The notes beneath the pieces were generated by a model. It saw only the letters and a list, made by a program, of their open reading frames with translations, was not told the origin of the DNA and did no database searches. Below are positions 15,859 through 24,096 of a stretch of 64,000 bases of DNA, piece after piece. Within the stretch, counting starts at the first letter, position 1, and each line of letters begins with the position of its first letter. This DNA is from Paracoccus zhejiangensis (lineage in GTDB: Bacteria > Pseudomonadota > Alphaproteobacteria > Rhodobacterales > Rhodobacteraceae): contig NZ_CP025430.1 in assembly GCF_002847445.1 (NCBI RefSeq), positions 806,001 through 870,000 on the forward strand. The letters run 5' to 3'. Position numbers and translations under genes: made by a program.

Positions 15859-17126
15859 CAGCGAGTCACCACCTCCGCCACGTTCAACACCGAATGCAGC
15901 AGTACATCCGCCCCCGCTGCCGCCCATTCCGGCGAGATCTCCTCGGCCTCGTTATGGCTCAGCCCGTCCACACAGGGGCACATGATCATCACCGTGGGCG
16001 CGACGCGGTTGATCCAGCAGGCGTCATGGCCGGCGCCCGAGATGATGTTCATGTGGGAATAGCCCAGATGCTCGGCGGCGCCGCGCACGACCTTGACCAG
16101 ATCGGGGTCGAAGGTGACCGGGTCGAAATGGCCGACCGGCTCGATCTCGATGCCGAGGCCCAGTTCGGCGGCGATCTCCGGCGCCTCGGCCTCCAGCCGG
16201 GCGCGCATGGCGGTCAGTTTCTCGAGATCGGGGGAGCGGAAATCGACGGTGAAGACGGCCTTGCCGGGGATCACGTTGCGCGAGTTCGGCCAGACATTGG
16301 CCTGACCGACGGCGCCCACGGCGTTGGGCTGGTGATCCATGGCGATGCGGTGCACCGCCTCGATGATCCGGGCCATGCCGAGGCCCGCATTCACCCGCAT
16401 GTTCATCGGAGTGCTGCCGGTATGTGCATCCTTGCCGGTCAGCGTGACCTGCAGCCACCAGAGGCCCTGGCCATGGGTGACGACGCCGATCTGTTTCTCC
16501 TCGGCTTCCAGAATTGGCCCCTGCTCGATGTGATATTCGAACATGGCGTGCATGGGCCGGCCACCGACATCCTCGGTGCCACGCCAGCCGATGCGGTCCA
16601 ACTCCTCGCCGAAGCGCTTGCCCTCGGCATCCTGACGGGAATTGGCGTAATCCTCGTCATGGACCCCGGCATAGACGCCCGAGGCCAGCATGGCCGGGGC
16701 AAAGCGCGCGCCTTCCTCATTGGTCCAGTTCACCACCACGATGGGGCGGCGGGTGGTCAGACCCAGATCGCGGATCGAGCGGATGACCTCGAGCCCCGAC
16801 AGGACGCCCAGCACGCCATCATATTTGCCGCCGGTGGGCTGGGTATCCAGATGGCTGCCGATATAGACCGGATCGAGCGACGTGTCCGCGCCCTCGTGGC
16901 GCATGAACATGTTGCCCATGCGGTCGACGCCCATGCTCATGCCGGCATCCTCGCACCATCGCTGGAACAGGCGGCGGCCCTCGCCATCGGCATCGGTCAG
17001 GGTCTGGCGGTTGTTGCCGCCGGCGACGCCCGGGCCGATCTTGGCCATTTCCATCAGGCTGTCCCACAGCCGGTCTGGGTCGACCTTCATGTTCGCGGCC
17101 GGGGCCGTCTCGCTGGCGTCGCTCAT
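15858..17126 (-). CDS. hydC: Beta-ureidopropionase / N-carbamoyl amino acid hydrolase, M20 family
   Basis: A 422-residue zinc-dependent amidohydrolase that removes the carbamoyl group from N-carbamoyl-beta-alanine, giving beta-alanine, CO2 and ammonia. Metal ligands typical of the family are visible: GSHLDTQPTGGKYDG (His92, Asp94, Asp103) and WTNEEGARF (Glu137-Glu138), and HIEQGPILE in the dimerisation region. This is the bacterial M20-type enzyme rather than the nitrilase-type enzyme of animals. It is flanked by the aminotransferase upstream and hydA downstream, exactly the order of pathway steps. Confidence 0.93.
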   Translation of the reverse strand: MSDASETAPAANMKVDPDRLWDSLMEMAKIGPGVAGGNNRQTLTDADGEGRRLFQRWCEDAGMSMGVDRMGNMFMRHEGADTSLDPVYIGSHLDTQPTGGKYDGVLGVLSGLEVIRSIRDLGLTTRRPIVVVNWTNEEGARFAPAMLASGVYAGVHDEDYANSRQDAEGKRFGEELDRIGWRGTEDVGGRPMHAMFEYHIEQGPILEAEEKQIGVVTHGQGLWWLQVTLTGKDAHTGSTPMNMRVNAGLGMARIIEAVHRIAMDHQPNAVGAVGQANVWPNSRNVIPGKAVFTVDFRSPDLEKLTAMRARLEAEAPEIAAELGLGIEIEPVGHFDPVTFDPDLVKVVRGAAEHLGYSHMNIISGAGHDACWINRVAPTVMIMCPCVDGLSHNEAEEISPEWAAAGADVLLHSVLNVAEVVTR

Positions 17127-17181
17127 GCGCGCTCCTTCCTGTCGGGCCGCCCGGTCTTGGTGCCGGGTCGGCGGATGGGGT

Positions 17182-18507
17182 TCAGTCGATGGCCTTCAGC
17201 ACCTCGGCCAGCTTGCCGATCAGCTCGTCGATCTGTGCCTTGGAGATGATCAGCGGCGGCGACATAGCGATGGTGTCGCCGGTCACGCGGATCAGGATGC
17301 CGGCCTCGTAGGCCTTGAGGAAGGCGTCGAAGGCGCGCTTGCCGGGCTGGCCATCGATGCCCTTCAACTCGACCGCGCCGATCAGGCCCATGTTGCGGAT
17401 GTCGATGACATGGGGCAGATCGCGAAGACCGTGCAGCGCCTCTTGCCAGTGCTGGTCCAGTTCCGCGGCGCGGGTCAAGAGCCCCTCGTCTTCATAGGTG
17501 TCCAGCGTGGCGATGCCGGCGGCGCAGGCGACCGGGTTGCCGGAATAGGTATAGCCGTGGAACAGCTCGATCACATGTTCCGGGCCGGTCATGAAGGCAT
17601 CGTGGATCGCGCCCGAGGTCAGCACCGCGCCCATCGGGATGACGCCATTGGTCAGGCCCTTGGCGCAGGTGATCATGTCCGGCGTGACGCCGAAATGCTG
17701 GGCGGCGAAGGGGCTGCCCAAGCGGCCGAAGCCGGTGATGACCTCGTCGAAGATCAACAGGATGCCATGCTTGCGGGTGATCTCGCGCAGGCGCTCGAGA
17801 TAGCCCTTGGGCGGCATCAGCACGCCGGTCGAGCCGGCCATCGGCTCGACGATCACGGCGGCGATGGTCTCGGCCCCGTGCAGCGCCACGATCCGCTCCA
17901 GATCATCGGCAAGGTTCGCGCCATGCTCGGGCTGGCCCTTGGTGAAGACGTTCTCGGGCAGGTGGGTATGGGGCAGGTGGTCGACGCCGGCCAGCAGGCT
18001 GCCGAAGAAGCGGCGGTTGTTGACGATGCCACCGACCGAAATGCCGCCGAAGCCGACACCGTGATAGCCGCGCTCGCGCCCGATCAGCCTCGTCCGCGTG
18101 CCCTCGCCTCGTGCGCGGTGATAGGCAAGCGCGATTTTCAGGGCCGTATCAACAGCTTCGGAACCGGAATTACAGTAGAATGCATGGTCGATCCCGTCGG
18201 GTGCGATGTCGACAAGGCGGTTCGCCAATTCGAAGGCAAGGGGATGACCCATCTGGAAGGCCGGCGCATAATCAAGCTCGGCCACCTGATTCTGCACGGC
18301 TTCGGTGATCTTGGGGCGGCAATGGCCGGCATTGCAGCACCACAGGCCCGCCGTGCCATCAAGGATCTCGCGGCCATCGGCGGCGGTGTAATGCATGTCC
18401 TTGGCCGAAACCAACATGCGCGGCGCCGCCTTGAATTGCCGGTTCGAGGTGAAGGGCATCCAGAACGCGCGCAGGTCGTTCGGGGCGGGTTTGCGGTCTA
18501 GTGCCAT
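17182..18507 (-). CDS. Class III omega-amino acid:pyruvate aminotransferase (beta-alanine transaminase)
   Basis: A 441-residue PLP enzyme that should convert beta-alanine to malonate semialdehyde with pyruvate or another oxoacid as acceptor. The fold type I motifs are present: Asp254 in LIFDEVITGFGRLG and the PLP lysine Lys283 in CAKGLTNGVIPMGA. The N-terminus AFWMPFTSNRQFK is typical of omega-amino acid:pyruvate transaminases. I chose the ATG at 18507, which has GAGGA seven bases upstream. A start at 18531 would fall inside the RutR-type operator. It heads the pyrimidine operon. Confidence 0.9.
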   Translation of the reverse strand: MALDRKPAPNDLRAFWMPFTSNRQFKAAPRMLVSAKDMHYTAADGREILDGTAGLWCCNAGHCRPKITEAVQNQVAELDYAPAFQMGHPLAFELANRLVDIAPDGIDHAFYCNSGSEAVDTALKIALAYHRARGEGTRTRLIGRERGYHGVGFGGISVGGIVNNRRFFGSLLAGVDHLPHTHLPENVFTKGQPEHGANLADDLERIVALHGAETIAAVIVEPMAGSTGVLMPPKGYLERLREITRKHGILLIFDEVITGFGRLGSPFAAQHFGVTPDMITCAKGLTNGVIPMGAVLTSGAIHDAFMTGPEHVIELFHGYTYSGNPVACAAGIATLDTYEDEGLLTRAAELDQHWQEALHGLRDLPHVIDIRNMGLIGAVELKGIDGQPGKRAFDAFLKAYEAGILIRVTGDTIAMSPPLIISKAQIDELIGKLAEVLKAID

Positions 18508-18523
18508 CGGTTCCTCGCAAATA

Positions 18524-18539
18524 TTGACCAAGAGGTCAG
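18524..18539. promoter_or_regulatory. RutR operator between the aminotransferase operon and rutR
   Basis: TTGACCA-AG-AGGTCAG matches 12 of 14 defined positions of the known E. coli RutR palindrome TTGACCAnnTGGTCAA. It lies 17 bp upstream of the aminotransferase start and 85 bp upstream of rutR, suited to control both the catabolic operon and rutR itself. Confidence 0.75.
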
Positions 18540-18623
18540 GATCAGGCTAGCACGGGGCCATGGGCAGTCAAGCGCCATCCAGACCGATCCGGTTCGCTGT
18601 CGTTTATAGGGGGTTTCCGCGTC

Positions 18624-19259
18624 ATGAGCGATGAGTCGCAGGCCCGACCGACCCGGATTCAGCAGAAGAACCGGGCCACCATCCTTGAAGGCGCGCTGAC
18701 GGTGTTTTCCGCGCAGGGCTTTCGCGGCGCGACCATCGACCAGATCGCCGAAGAGGCCGGGCTTTCGAAGCCCAACGTGCTCTATTACTTCGCCAGCAAG
18801 GAAGAGATCTATCGCAACCTCCTGACCGGGCTGCTGGACATGTGGCTGGACCCGCTGCGTTCGATCAATCCCGAGGGCGAGCCGCTGGACGAGGTCCACC
18901 GCTATGTCGCCACCAAGCTGCAGATGTCACGCGACTATCCCCGTGAAAGCCGGCTGTTTGCCAACGAGGTGCTGCAGGGCGCGCCGCTGCTGACCGAGAT
19001 CCTCGGCGGGCTGCTGCGCGAGATGGTGGATGAACAGGCGGCGGTGTTCCAGGGCTGGATGGACCAGGGGCGGCTGGCGCGGGTCGATCCGCATCACCTG
19101 ATCTTCTCGATCTGGGCACTGACCCAGCATTATGCCGATTTCGAGGCGCAGGTGCGCGCCGTGCTGGGGCCGGGCCATGACCCCTATGCCGAGGCCGGGG
19201 TGTTCCTTGACCGGCTCTACAGCAACCTGCTGACCGTCCATCCCGACGAACAGGGTTAA
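18624..19259 (+). CDS. rutR: Pyrimidine-responsive TetR-family repressor RutR
   Basis: A 211-residue TetR-type regulator. The helix-turn-helix lies near residues 36-60 (TIDQIAEEAGLSKPNVLYYF), and the ligand domain carries the RutR-like stretches SRDYPRESRLFANEVLQGAP and DPHHLIFSIWALTQHYADF, closely similar in my memory to E. coli RutR, which releases DNA when it binds uracil or thymine. It is divergent from the pyrimidine operon with a RutR palindrome between them. Together with the preT site this supports a dedicated pyrimidine regulon. Confidence 0.9.
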   Translation: MSDESQARPTRIQQKNRATILEGALTVFSAQGFRGATIDQIAEEAGLSKPNVLYYFASKEEIYRNLLTGLLDMWLDPLRSINPEGEPLDEVHRYVATKLQMSRDYPRESRLFANEVLQGAPLLTEILGGLLREMVDEQAAVFQGWMDQGRLARVDPHHLIFSIWALTQHYADFEAQVRAVLGPGHDPYAEAGVFLDRLYSNLLTVHPDEQG

Positions 19260-19335
19260 TGCGACTTCACGATCCCTTGAATTTCCCCAGCAAACGGCGC
19301 ATGACACCCGTCTGATTAATCTTTTCGGGGCGCCC

Positions 19336-21216
19336 ATGTCGGCCGAACCGCATCGCCAGGACAGGCTGACCGCCGCGCTGGTTCTGTCCTGCCTCGGTGT
19401 CGTCTATGGCGACATCGGCACCTCACCGCTTTACGCCCTTCGTGAATCGCTGATCCATGCCCACGAGGAGGGCATGGCCGAAACCGCGGTCATCGGCATT
19501 GTCTCGCTGCTGGTGTGGACGGTCGTGCTGATCGTGTCGGTGAAATACGTCCTTCTGATCCTGCGTGCCGACAACAATGGCGAGGGCGGCACGCTGTCGC
19601 TGGTCGCCAAGGCGCATGGCGCGATCGGCGGCAAGCCGAAATGGTGGCTTTACGGCACCGGCATCGTGGGCGTCTCGCTGTTCTTCGGCGATTCCATGAT
19701 CACCCCGGCGATCTCGGTCCTGTCGGCGGTCGAGGGGCTGGAACTGGTGATCCCCGGCTTCGACCGCTGGGTGGTGCCGATCACCCTTGGCATCGTCATC
19801 ACCCTCTTCGCGGTGCAGCGCAGTGGCACGGCGGCGGTGTCGCGGCTGTTCGGACCGATCATGCTGGTCTGGTTCGCCACGCTGGCTATCCTCGGCCTCA
19901 GCCACATCATGGATGACGCGCGCATCATCCAGGCGCTGAACCCGCTGAACGCGCTGAATTTTCTCTTGCAGAACGGATTTGGCGCCTTGCCGGTGCTGGG
20001 TTCGGTCTTCCTTGCCGTCACCGGGGCCGAGGCGCTTTACGCCGATATGGGCCATTTCGGTCGCAAGGCTATCCGCACCGCCTGGACCGCGCTGGTCTGG
20101 CCGGCGCTGACGCTGTCCTACCTGGGGCAGGGGGCGATGGTGTTGGCGCGGCCGGAGACTGCGGCCAACCCGTTCTTCCTGATGGCGCCAAGCTGGTTCA
20201 CCCTGCCGCTGGTGCTGCTGGCGACGGTCGCCACGGTCATCGCCTCGCAGGCGGTCATCTCGGGCGCCTTCTCGGTCGCGGCGCAGGCGGTGCAACTGGG
20301 TCTGCTGCCACGGCTGACGATCAACCACACCTCGGCCACCCATTCCGGCCAGATCTACCTGCCGCGCGTCAACACCATCCTGATGATCGGGGTGGTGGCG
20401 CTGGTCATCGGTTTCGGCTCCTCCGAGCGGCTGGCCAACGCCTATGGTCTGGCGGTCACCGGCGACATGGTCATCACCTCGCTGTTGGCGATCGTTGTCT
20501 TCCGTTTCGCGTGGAAATGGAGCTGGCCGATGGTGGCCTTGATCATGACGCCGATCCTCGCGGTCGAGTTGGTCTTCCTCTCGGCGCAGGTGCTGAAATT
20601 CTTCGATGGCGGCTGGATCCCGCTGGTCTTTGCCGCGCTGACCGTCACCATGATGGTGGTCTGGATCCGTGGCAGCCAGGTGGTGCAGGCCAAGCTGTCG
20701 AACGAGGCCATCGCGCTGACGACGCTGGTCGAGCAGATGGAGAAATCGGAAAGCGTGACCCGGGTGCCGGGAACGGCGGTGTTCCTGACCGCAGACCCGA
20801 TGATCGCGCCGGCGGCGCTGATGCACAATCTCAAGCACAACCGCGTGCTGCACGAGCGCAATTACGTGCTGAAGGTCATCCCCGCGACCACGCCCCGGGT
20901 CGATCCCGAGACAAGGGTTCAGATCGAGGAGGTCGGCCCGGGATTCTGGCGGGTGGCTGTCCGTTTCGGCTACATGGAGCAGCCGGCCGTGGCCAAGGCC
21001 CTGGGCGAGGCGCGGCTGGCCGGGCACAAGTTCGACATCATGAAGACCAGCTATTTTCTGAACCACCGCAACCTGCGGGTGGGCAAGGCGAACCTAATGC
21101 CGCTCTGGGCCGCGCGGCTCTATGTCAGCCTGTTTCGCAGTTCCTCCGACCCGACTGAGTTCTACCGGCTGCCCTCGAACCGGGTGATTGAGTTGGGCCA
21201 GCAGATCAACATCTAA
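19336..21216 (+). CDS. kup: KUP-family potassium transporter
   Basis: A 626-residue K+/H+ symporter with the diagnostic N-terminus VYGDIGTSPLYALRES and about twelve helices over residues 15-450, followed by a cytoplasmic C-terminal domain of about 170 residues. Motifs GEGGTLSLVAKAHG and FFGDSMITPAISVLSAVEG are those of Kup. It is transcribed alone and converges with the TAXI binding protein, their 3' ends overlapping by 4 bp. Confidence 0.95.
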   Translation: MSAEPHRQDRLTAALVLSCLGVVYGDIGTSPLYALRESLIHAHEEGMAETAVIGIVSLLVWTVVLIVSVKYVLLILRADNNGEGGTLSLVAKAHGAIGGKPKWWLYGTGIVGVSLFFGDSMITPAISVLSAVEGLELVIPGFDRWVVPITLGIVITLFAVQRSGTAAVSRLFGPIMLVWFATLAILGLSHIMDDARIIQALNPLNALNFLLQNGFGALPVLGSVFLAVTGAEALYADMGHFGRKAIRTAWTALVWPALTLSYLGQGAMVLARPETAANPFFLMAPSWFTLPLVLLATVATVIASQAVISGAFSVAAQAVQLGLLPRLTINHTSATHSGQIYLPRVNTILMIGVVALVIGFGSSERLANAYGLAVTGDMVITSLLAIVVFRFAWKWSWPMVALIMTPILAVELVFLSAQVLKFFDGGWIPLVFAALTVTMMVVWIRGSQVVQAKLSNEAIALTTLVEQMEKSESVTRVPGTAVFLTADPMIAPAALMHNLKHNRVLHERNYVLKVIPATTPRVDPETRVQIEEVGPGFWRVAVRFGYMEQPAVAKALGEARLAGHKFDIMKTSYFLNHRNLRVGKANLMPLWAARLYVSLFRSSSDPTEFYRLPSNRVIELGQQINI

Positions 21217-22244
21217 CGCTTCAGCAATCCCGCGCCCTGGTAATAAGCCTCGGCGCCTGAATGAAGCGGGATGCTGATCCCGGCCAATGCGCTCTCGGCG
21301 CTGATCGCATGGGCGACGGGATGGCCGAGACGCAGCATCCGCTGCGTATAGTCGTTCCACAGCACGCGGGTGATGTCATGGATCAGCGTCTCGGGCTGGT
21401 CCTCGGTCGTCAACCACAGCGCGGCGACCGACAGGGTCTCGACCGGCTCGGCCTGCCCGGCATAGGTGCCGGCGGGTATGGTCTCGCGGCGGAAGAAGGG
21501 ATGGCGCGCGATCAGCCGGTCGGCCAGCGGTCCGGCAATGGGCAGAAGCACCACATCGGTCTGGCTGGCCAGCGCGGTGAGTCCCGAGACCGGCCAGCCG
21601 CCGACCATGAAGAAGGCATCCAACTCGCCCGCGCGCAGCTGCCGCGCGGCCTCGTCGGTGGAAAGCTCGCTCAGCTCCAGCCGCGCATCTGGAATGCCGG
21701 CGGCTTGCAGCACCAGTTGCGCATCGATCCGCGTGCCCGAGCCGGCCTGGTTGATCGAGACGCGCTTGCCCGCCAGATCGCTGATGCTGCCGATCCCGGC
21801 GTCGGCGCGGGCAATGAGGTGGATCGCCTCGGGATAGAGCGCGGCGATGGCGCGCAGCTTGTCCGCCCGGTTCTTGCCCTGCCATCCGGGGCCGCCCGAT
21901 TGCGCGGCGTGGGCGATGTCGGCCTGGACCAGTGCCGATTCCAGCCCGCCGTCACGCAGCGCCTGGATGTTTTGCACCGACCCTTCCGAGGACAGCGCCG
22001 AAGCCAGAAGCCCGGGAACGCCACAGGCTCCGCCCTCGTCGCAGCGCACCCCGCCCGGCGGGTTCGAGATCGCCGCCGCGATCACCCCGGCCACCGCGTA
22101 ATAGGTGCCCGAGGTCTCGCCGCTGCCGATGCGGAAGAAGCGCAGTTCCGGCTCGCCCGGGTCAGCCCCTTGGGCCTGTGCCCGCGCAAACCCTGCGGGC
22201 AGAAGCGAGATCAGGCTGAGAACGATGAGGACGAGTATTCGCAT
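21213..22244 (-). CDS. TAXI-family TRAP transporter solute-binding protein
   Basis: A 343-residue periplasmic protein with signal peptide ending near GFARAQ. The mature start FFRIGSGETSGTYYAVAGVI and LAGKRVSINQAGSGTRIDAQ are typical of the TAXI family, which binds organic acids or amino acids. No TRAP membrane component (DctQM) lies next to it, so it is an orphan or works with a distant fused permease. The TetR gene upstream is on the same strand, 19 bp away, which suggests co-transcription. Confidence 0.85.
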   Translation of the reverse strand: MRILVLIVLSLISLLPAGFARAQAQGADPGEPELRFFRIGSGETSGTYYAVAGVIAAAISNPPGGVRCDEGGACGVPGLLASALSSEGSVQNIQALRDGGLESALVQADIAHAAQSGGPGWQGKNRADKLRAIAALYPEAIHLIARADAGIGSISDLAGKRVSINQAGSGTRIDAQLVLQAAGIPDARLELSELSTDEAARQLRAGELDAFFMVGGWPVSGLTALASQTDVVLLPIAGPLADRLIARHPFFRRETIPAGTYAGQAEPVETLSVAALWLTTEDQPETLIHDITRVLWNDYTQRMLRLGHPVAHAISAESALAGISIPLHSGAEAYYQGAGLLKR

Positions 22245-22263
22245 CGGCTTTTCGGCACGGGCT

Positions 22264-22854
22264 CTAGCTGCTGCGCCTGGGTTCCAGAACGTCGCCCAGG
22301 CTCGTGATCAGGCGGATATTCTCGATCGCCTTGCCGACCAGGTCGTCGGTATGGCCTTCGATCCAGTCCAGCACCGCCTGCCGCGTGGCCGAGATGATCG
22401 CCGAGGCGAGGATGGGTGCCAGCCGCGGGTCCTGCTCGACCAGGCGGCGGCGCAGCATCTGTTCCATCTGCGAATGCCGCTCGAGCAGGGCGGATTGCTG
22501 CAGCGCCGCCAGCTTGGCATCGGTATCGGCCAGCCGGATGATGGCGCCGACCATGTCTCGCTGTGCGGTGAAGCGCGACAGATGCGCCTGCATCAGCGCC
22601 GACAGGTCCTCGATCAGCGGCTTGTTGCCCTGCATGAAACTGTCCGAGGCATCGCGCGGATAGTCCTTGGGCGGGCCATAGATGGCCGCTTCCTTGTAGG
22701 GGTAATAGTTGAAGAAGGTGCGGGGGCTGACTCCGGCCTCGCGGGCAATTGCCTCGGTGGTCAGATTGATCATCCCATCTCGCAGCGCCAGTTTGATCGC
22801 GGCGGCTTGGATCCGGATCGCCGTCTCGCGACGACGCTTGCTGGGTCCAGTCAT
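22264..22854 (-). CDS. TetR-family transcriptional regulator
   Basis: A 196-residue regulator from the ATG at 22854. The helix-turn-helix is NLTTEAIAREAGVSPRTFFN, and the C-terminal ligand domain is not conserved enough to name an effector. A 16-residue longer form from 22902 adds His- and Asp-rich sequence and is less likely. It sits upstream of the TAXI binding-protein gene on the same strand and may regulate it or act as an autorepressor of the pair. Confidence 0.8.
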   Translation of the reverse strand: MTGPSKRRRETAIRIQAAAIKLALRDGMINLTTEAIAREAGVSPRTFFNYYPYKEAAIYGPPKDYPRDASDSFMQGNKPLIEDLSALMQAHLSRFTAQRDMVGAIIRLADTDAKLAALQQSALLERHSQMEQMLRRRLVEQDPRLAPILASAIISATRQAVLDWIEGHTDDLVGKAIENIRLITSLGDVLEPRRSS

Positions 22855-23235
22855 GTGATGGTGGTCCTGATTGGGATCTTGATCGCGCGAAACTGACCTC
22901 AAGCCGGAAAAGGCACAAGCGAATGTTACAGGCTCAGCACGAACTCGATCGGTTTTGCCGTCAGTCAGAGGGGCGGGCGGGTGCGCAAGGCGCTCGGAAA
23001 TTCTTTTGCAATCATATCGTTACCTGATCCGTTTGACAAGGCGGACCTGCGACCATTTGACCGTGTTGCCGGGGCGAATGACGGGCAGGTTGCCAGCGGA
23101 TCGCACGGGGCAGGCAGACGAGGACGGCGTGATCACTGTCCGTCGGGGGATAAAACAGAAATGACCGGCCCCGGAAAAGGGCCAGCCCAGTCAGAACAGG
23201 ATATCACGGCTTGTCAGGGCCGGGAAAGATTTGTC
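22855..23235. other. Intergenic region, 381 bp
   Basis: Region upstream of the TetR gene and downstream of the MepK-like gene, both on the minus strand. It contains the hairpin at 23165-23185. I see no convincing gene; short frames here lack ribosome sites and recognisable products. Confidence 0.6.
23165..23185 (-). terminator. Hairpin terminator downstream of the MepK-like gene
   Basis: On the minus strand CTGGCCC-TTTTCC-GGGGCCGG forms a 7-bp stem with one G:T pair, followed by TCATTTCTGTTTT. It lies about 50 bp after the stop at 23236. Confidence 0.5.
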
Positions 23236-23796
23236 TCAGCCGCCCCAGGTGCGGATCGGGCCGCAATCCATGTGGACGAAATTCGAGCGCGAGTACTTGC
23301 CGACGCCACCACCACGGCAGGCTGCCGCGGCCTGGTACATCTGCCCGACCGAGCGCGATTTCAGCCGCAGATCGGCGGCCTTGCCGACCATGTGCAGCGA
23401 GTTCCGCGCCACGCCGCTGGAGCGCGAGCGCAGCATCGCGTTGGTGCGCGGCGAGCGGTAGCCCGACAGCATCATGTAGGGTTCGTTGGTCTGCAGCATC
23501 CGGTGGCTGGCCGCCGCGATGTCGATGGTGCGCGGGTCGATGCCGATGGCCTCGCCGGTGCGCCAGTCCCGCATGAAGATGTTGATCTCGTTCAGCGCCT
23601 CGCGGATGTACTTGCCATCGACCCAGTAGACGGTGTCGAGGCTTTCGCCGGTGCGCCCCGAGTACATGCGGATCCGGCGCATGTCGCCGGCCCCGCGCAG
23701 AAATCCGAAAGCGTTCGCCATTACCGGCGCAGCCGCAACGGTCGTCGCCGCGAAAACACCCAGAATCCCGCGACGGTTGATAAGGTTCATGGTCAT
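23236..23796 (-). CDS. DUF882 / M15-type murein endopeptidase, MepK (YcbK)-like
   Basis: A 186-residue exported protein with a twin-arginine-like leader (INRRGILGVFAATTVAAA). The catalytic core has SGYRSPRTNAML, zinc ligands His135 and Asp142 in NSLHMVGKAADL and His175 in SNFVHMDCG. E. coli YcbK (MepK) cleaves peptidoglycan cross-links, notably 3-3 links, and lies beside the L,D-transpeptidase gene ycbB; here the transpeptidase gene is divergent at 24097. The family could also act on 4-3 links, so the bond specificity is inference. Confidence 0.85.
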   Translation of the reverse strand: MTMNLINRRGILGVFAATTVAAAPVMANAFGFLRGAGDMRRIRMYSGRTGESLDTVYWVDGKYIREALNEINIFMRDWRTGEAIGIDPRTIDIAAASHRMLQTNEPYMMLSGYRSPRTNAMLRSRSSGVARNSLHMVGKAADLRLKSRSVGQMYQAAAACRGGGVGKYSRSNFVHMDCGPIRTWGG

Positions 23797-24096
23797 GTCA
23801 GATCGCCTGTCCCGCTTCGTTTTTGTCGCTGCTTATGGTGCAGCACATCCGAGGTTATTCCCGAACTTGTTAACAATATGTCAAAGCCGCGTTGACTCAG
23901 GAACTGTTTAGTTCCGGACGCGGCGGCTTTTCGCGAGTATGCGCGAAAACTTGCCGATCGGGTTGGTTTTGAGGTAAATTTTAGAGGCTTGTTGCAGCTG
24001 GGTGACGGGTGGGTGGCGAAATTGCCGCGCGCCGGTCCCCGTGCTGGACCGGCGGCGTTGTCGGTGAGAAGACACAGGAAACGGCAGGCGAAGAAC
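23797..24096. promoter_or_regulatory. Divergent promoter region of the MepK-like and L,D-transpeptidase genes
   Basis: 300 bp, less GC-rich than its neighbours. It includes the palindrome GGAACT-GTTT-AGTTCC at 23900-23915, preceded by GTTGACT, a possible -35 element. No coding sequence is evident. Confidence 0.5.
23900..23915. promoter_or_regulatory. Perfect palindrome GGAACT-N4-AGTTCC, candidate operator
   Basis: A 6-bp inverted repeat with 4-base spacer, placed between two cell-wall genes and just after a TTGACT hexamer. It could bind a dimeric regulator controlling both; no matching factor can be named. Confidence 0.35.

Noticed and set aside
15894..17249. Long plus-strand open frame opposite hydC and the aminotransferase gene
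   Set aside because: It lies antisense to two convincing enzymes with catalytic motifs; its product is low-complexity and typical of high-GC shadow frames.
19423..21066. 547-codon minus-strand frame opposite kup
   Set aside because: Very rich in Arg, His, Gln and Asp, with no recognised domain, and antisense to the intact Kup transporter.
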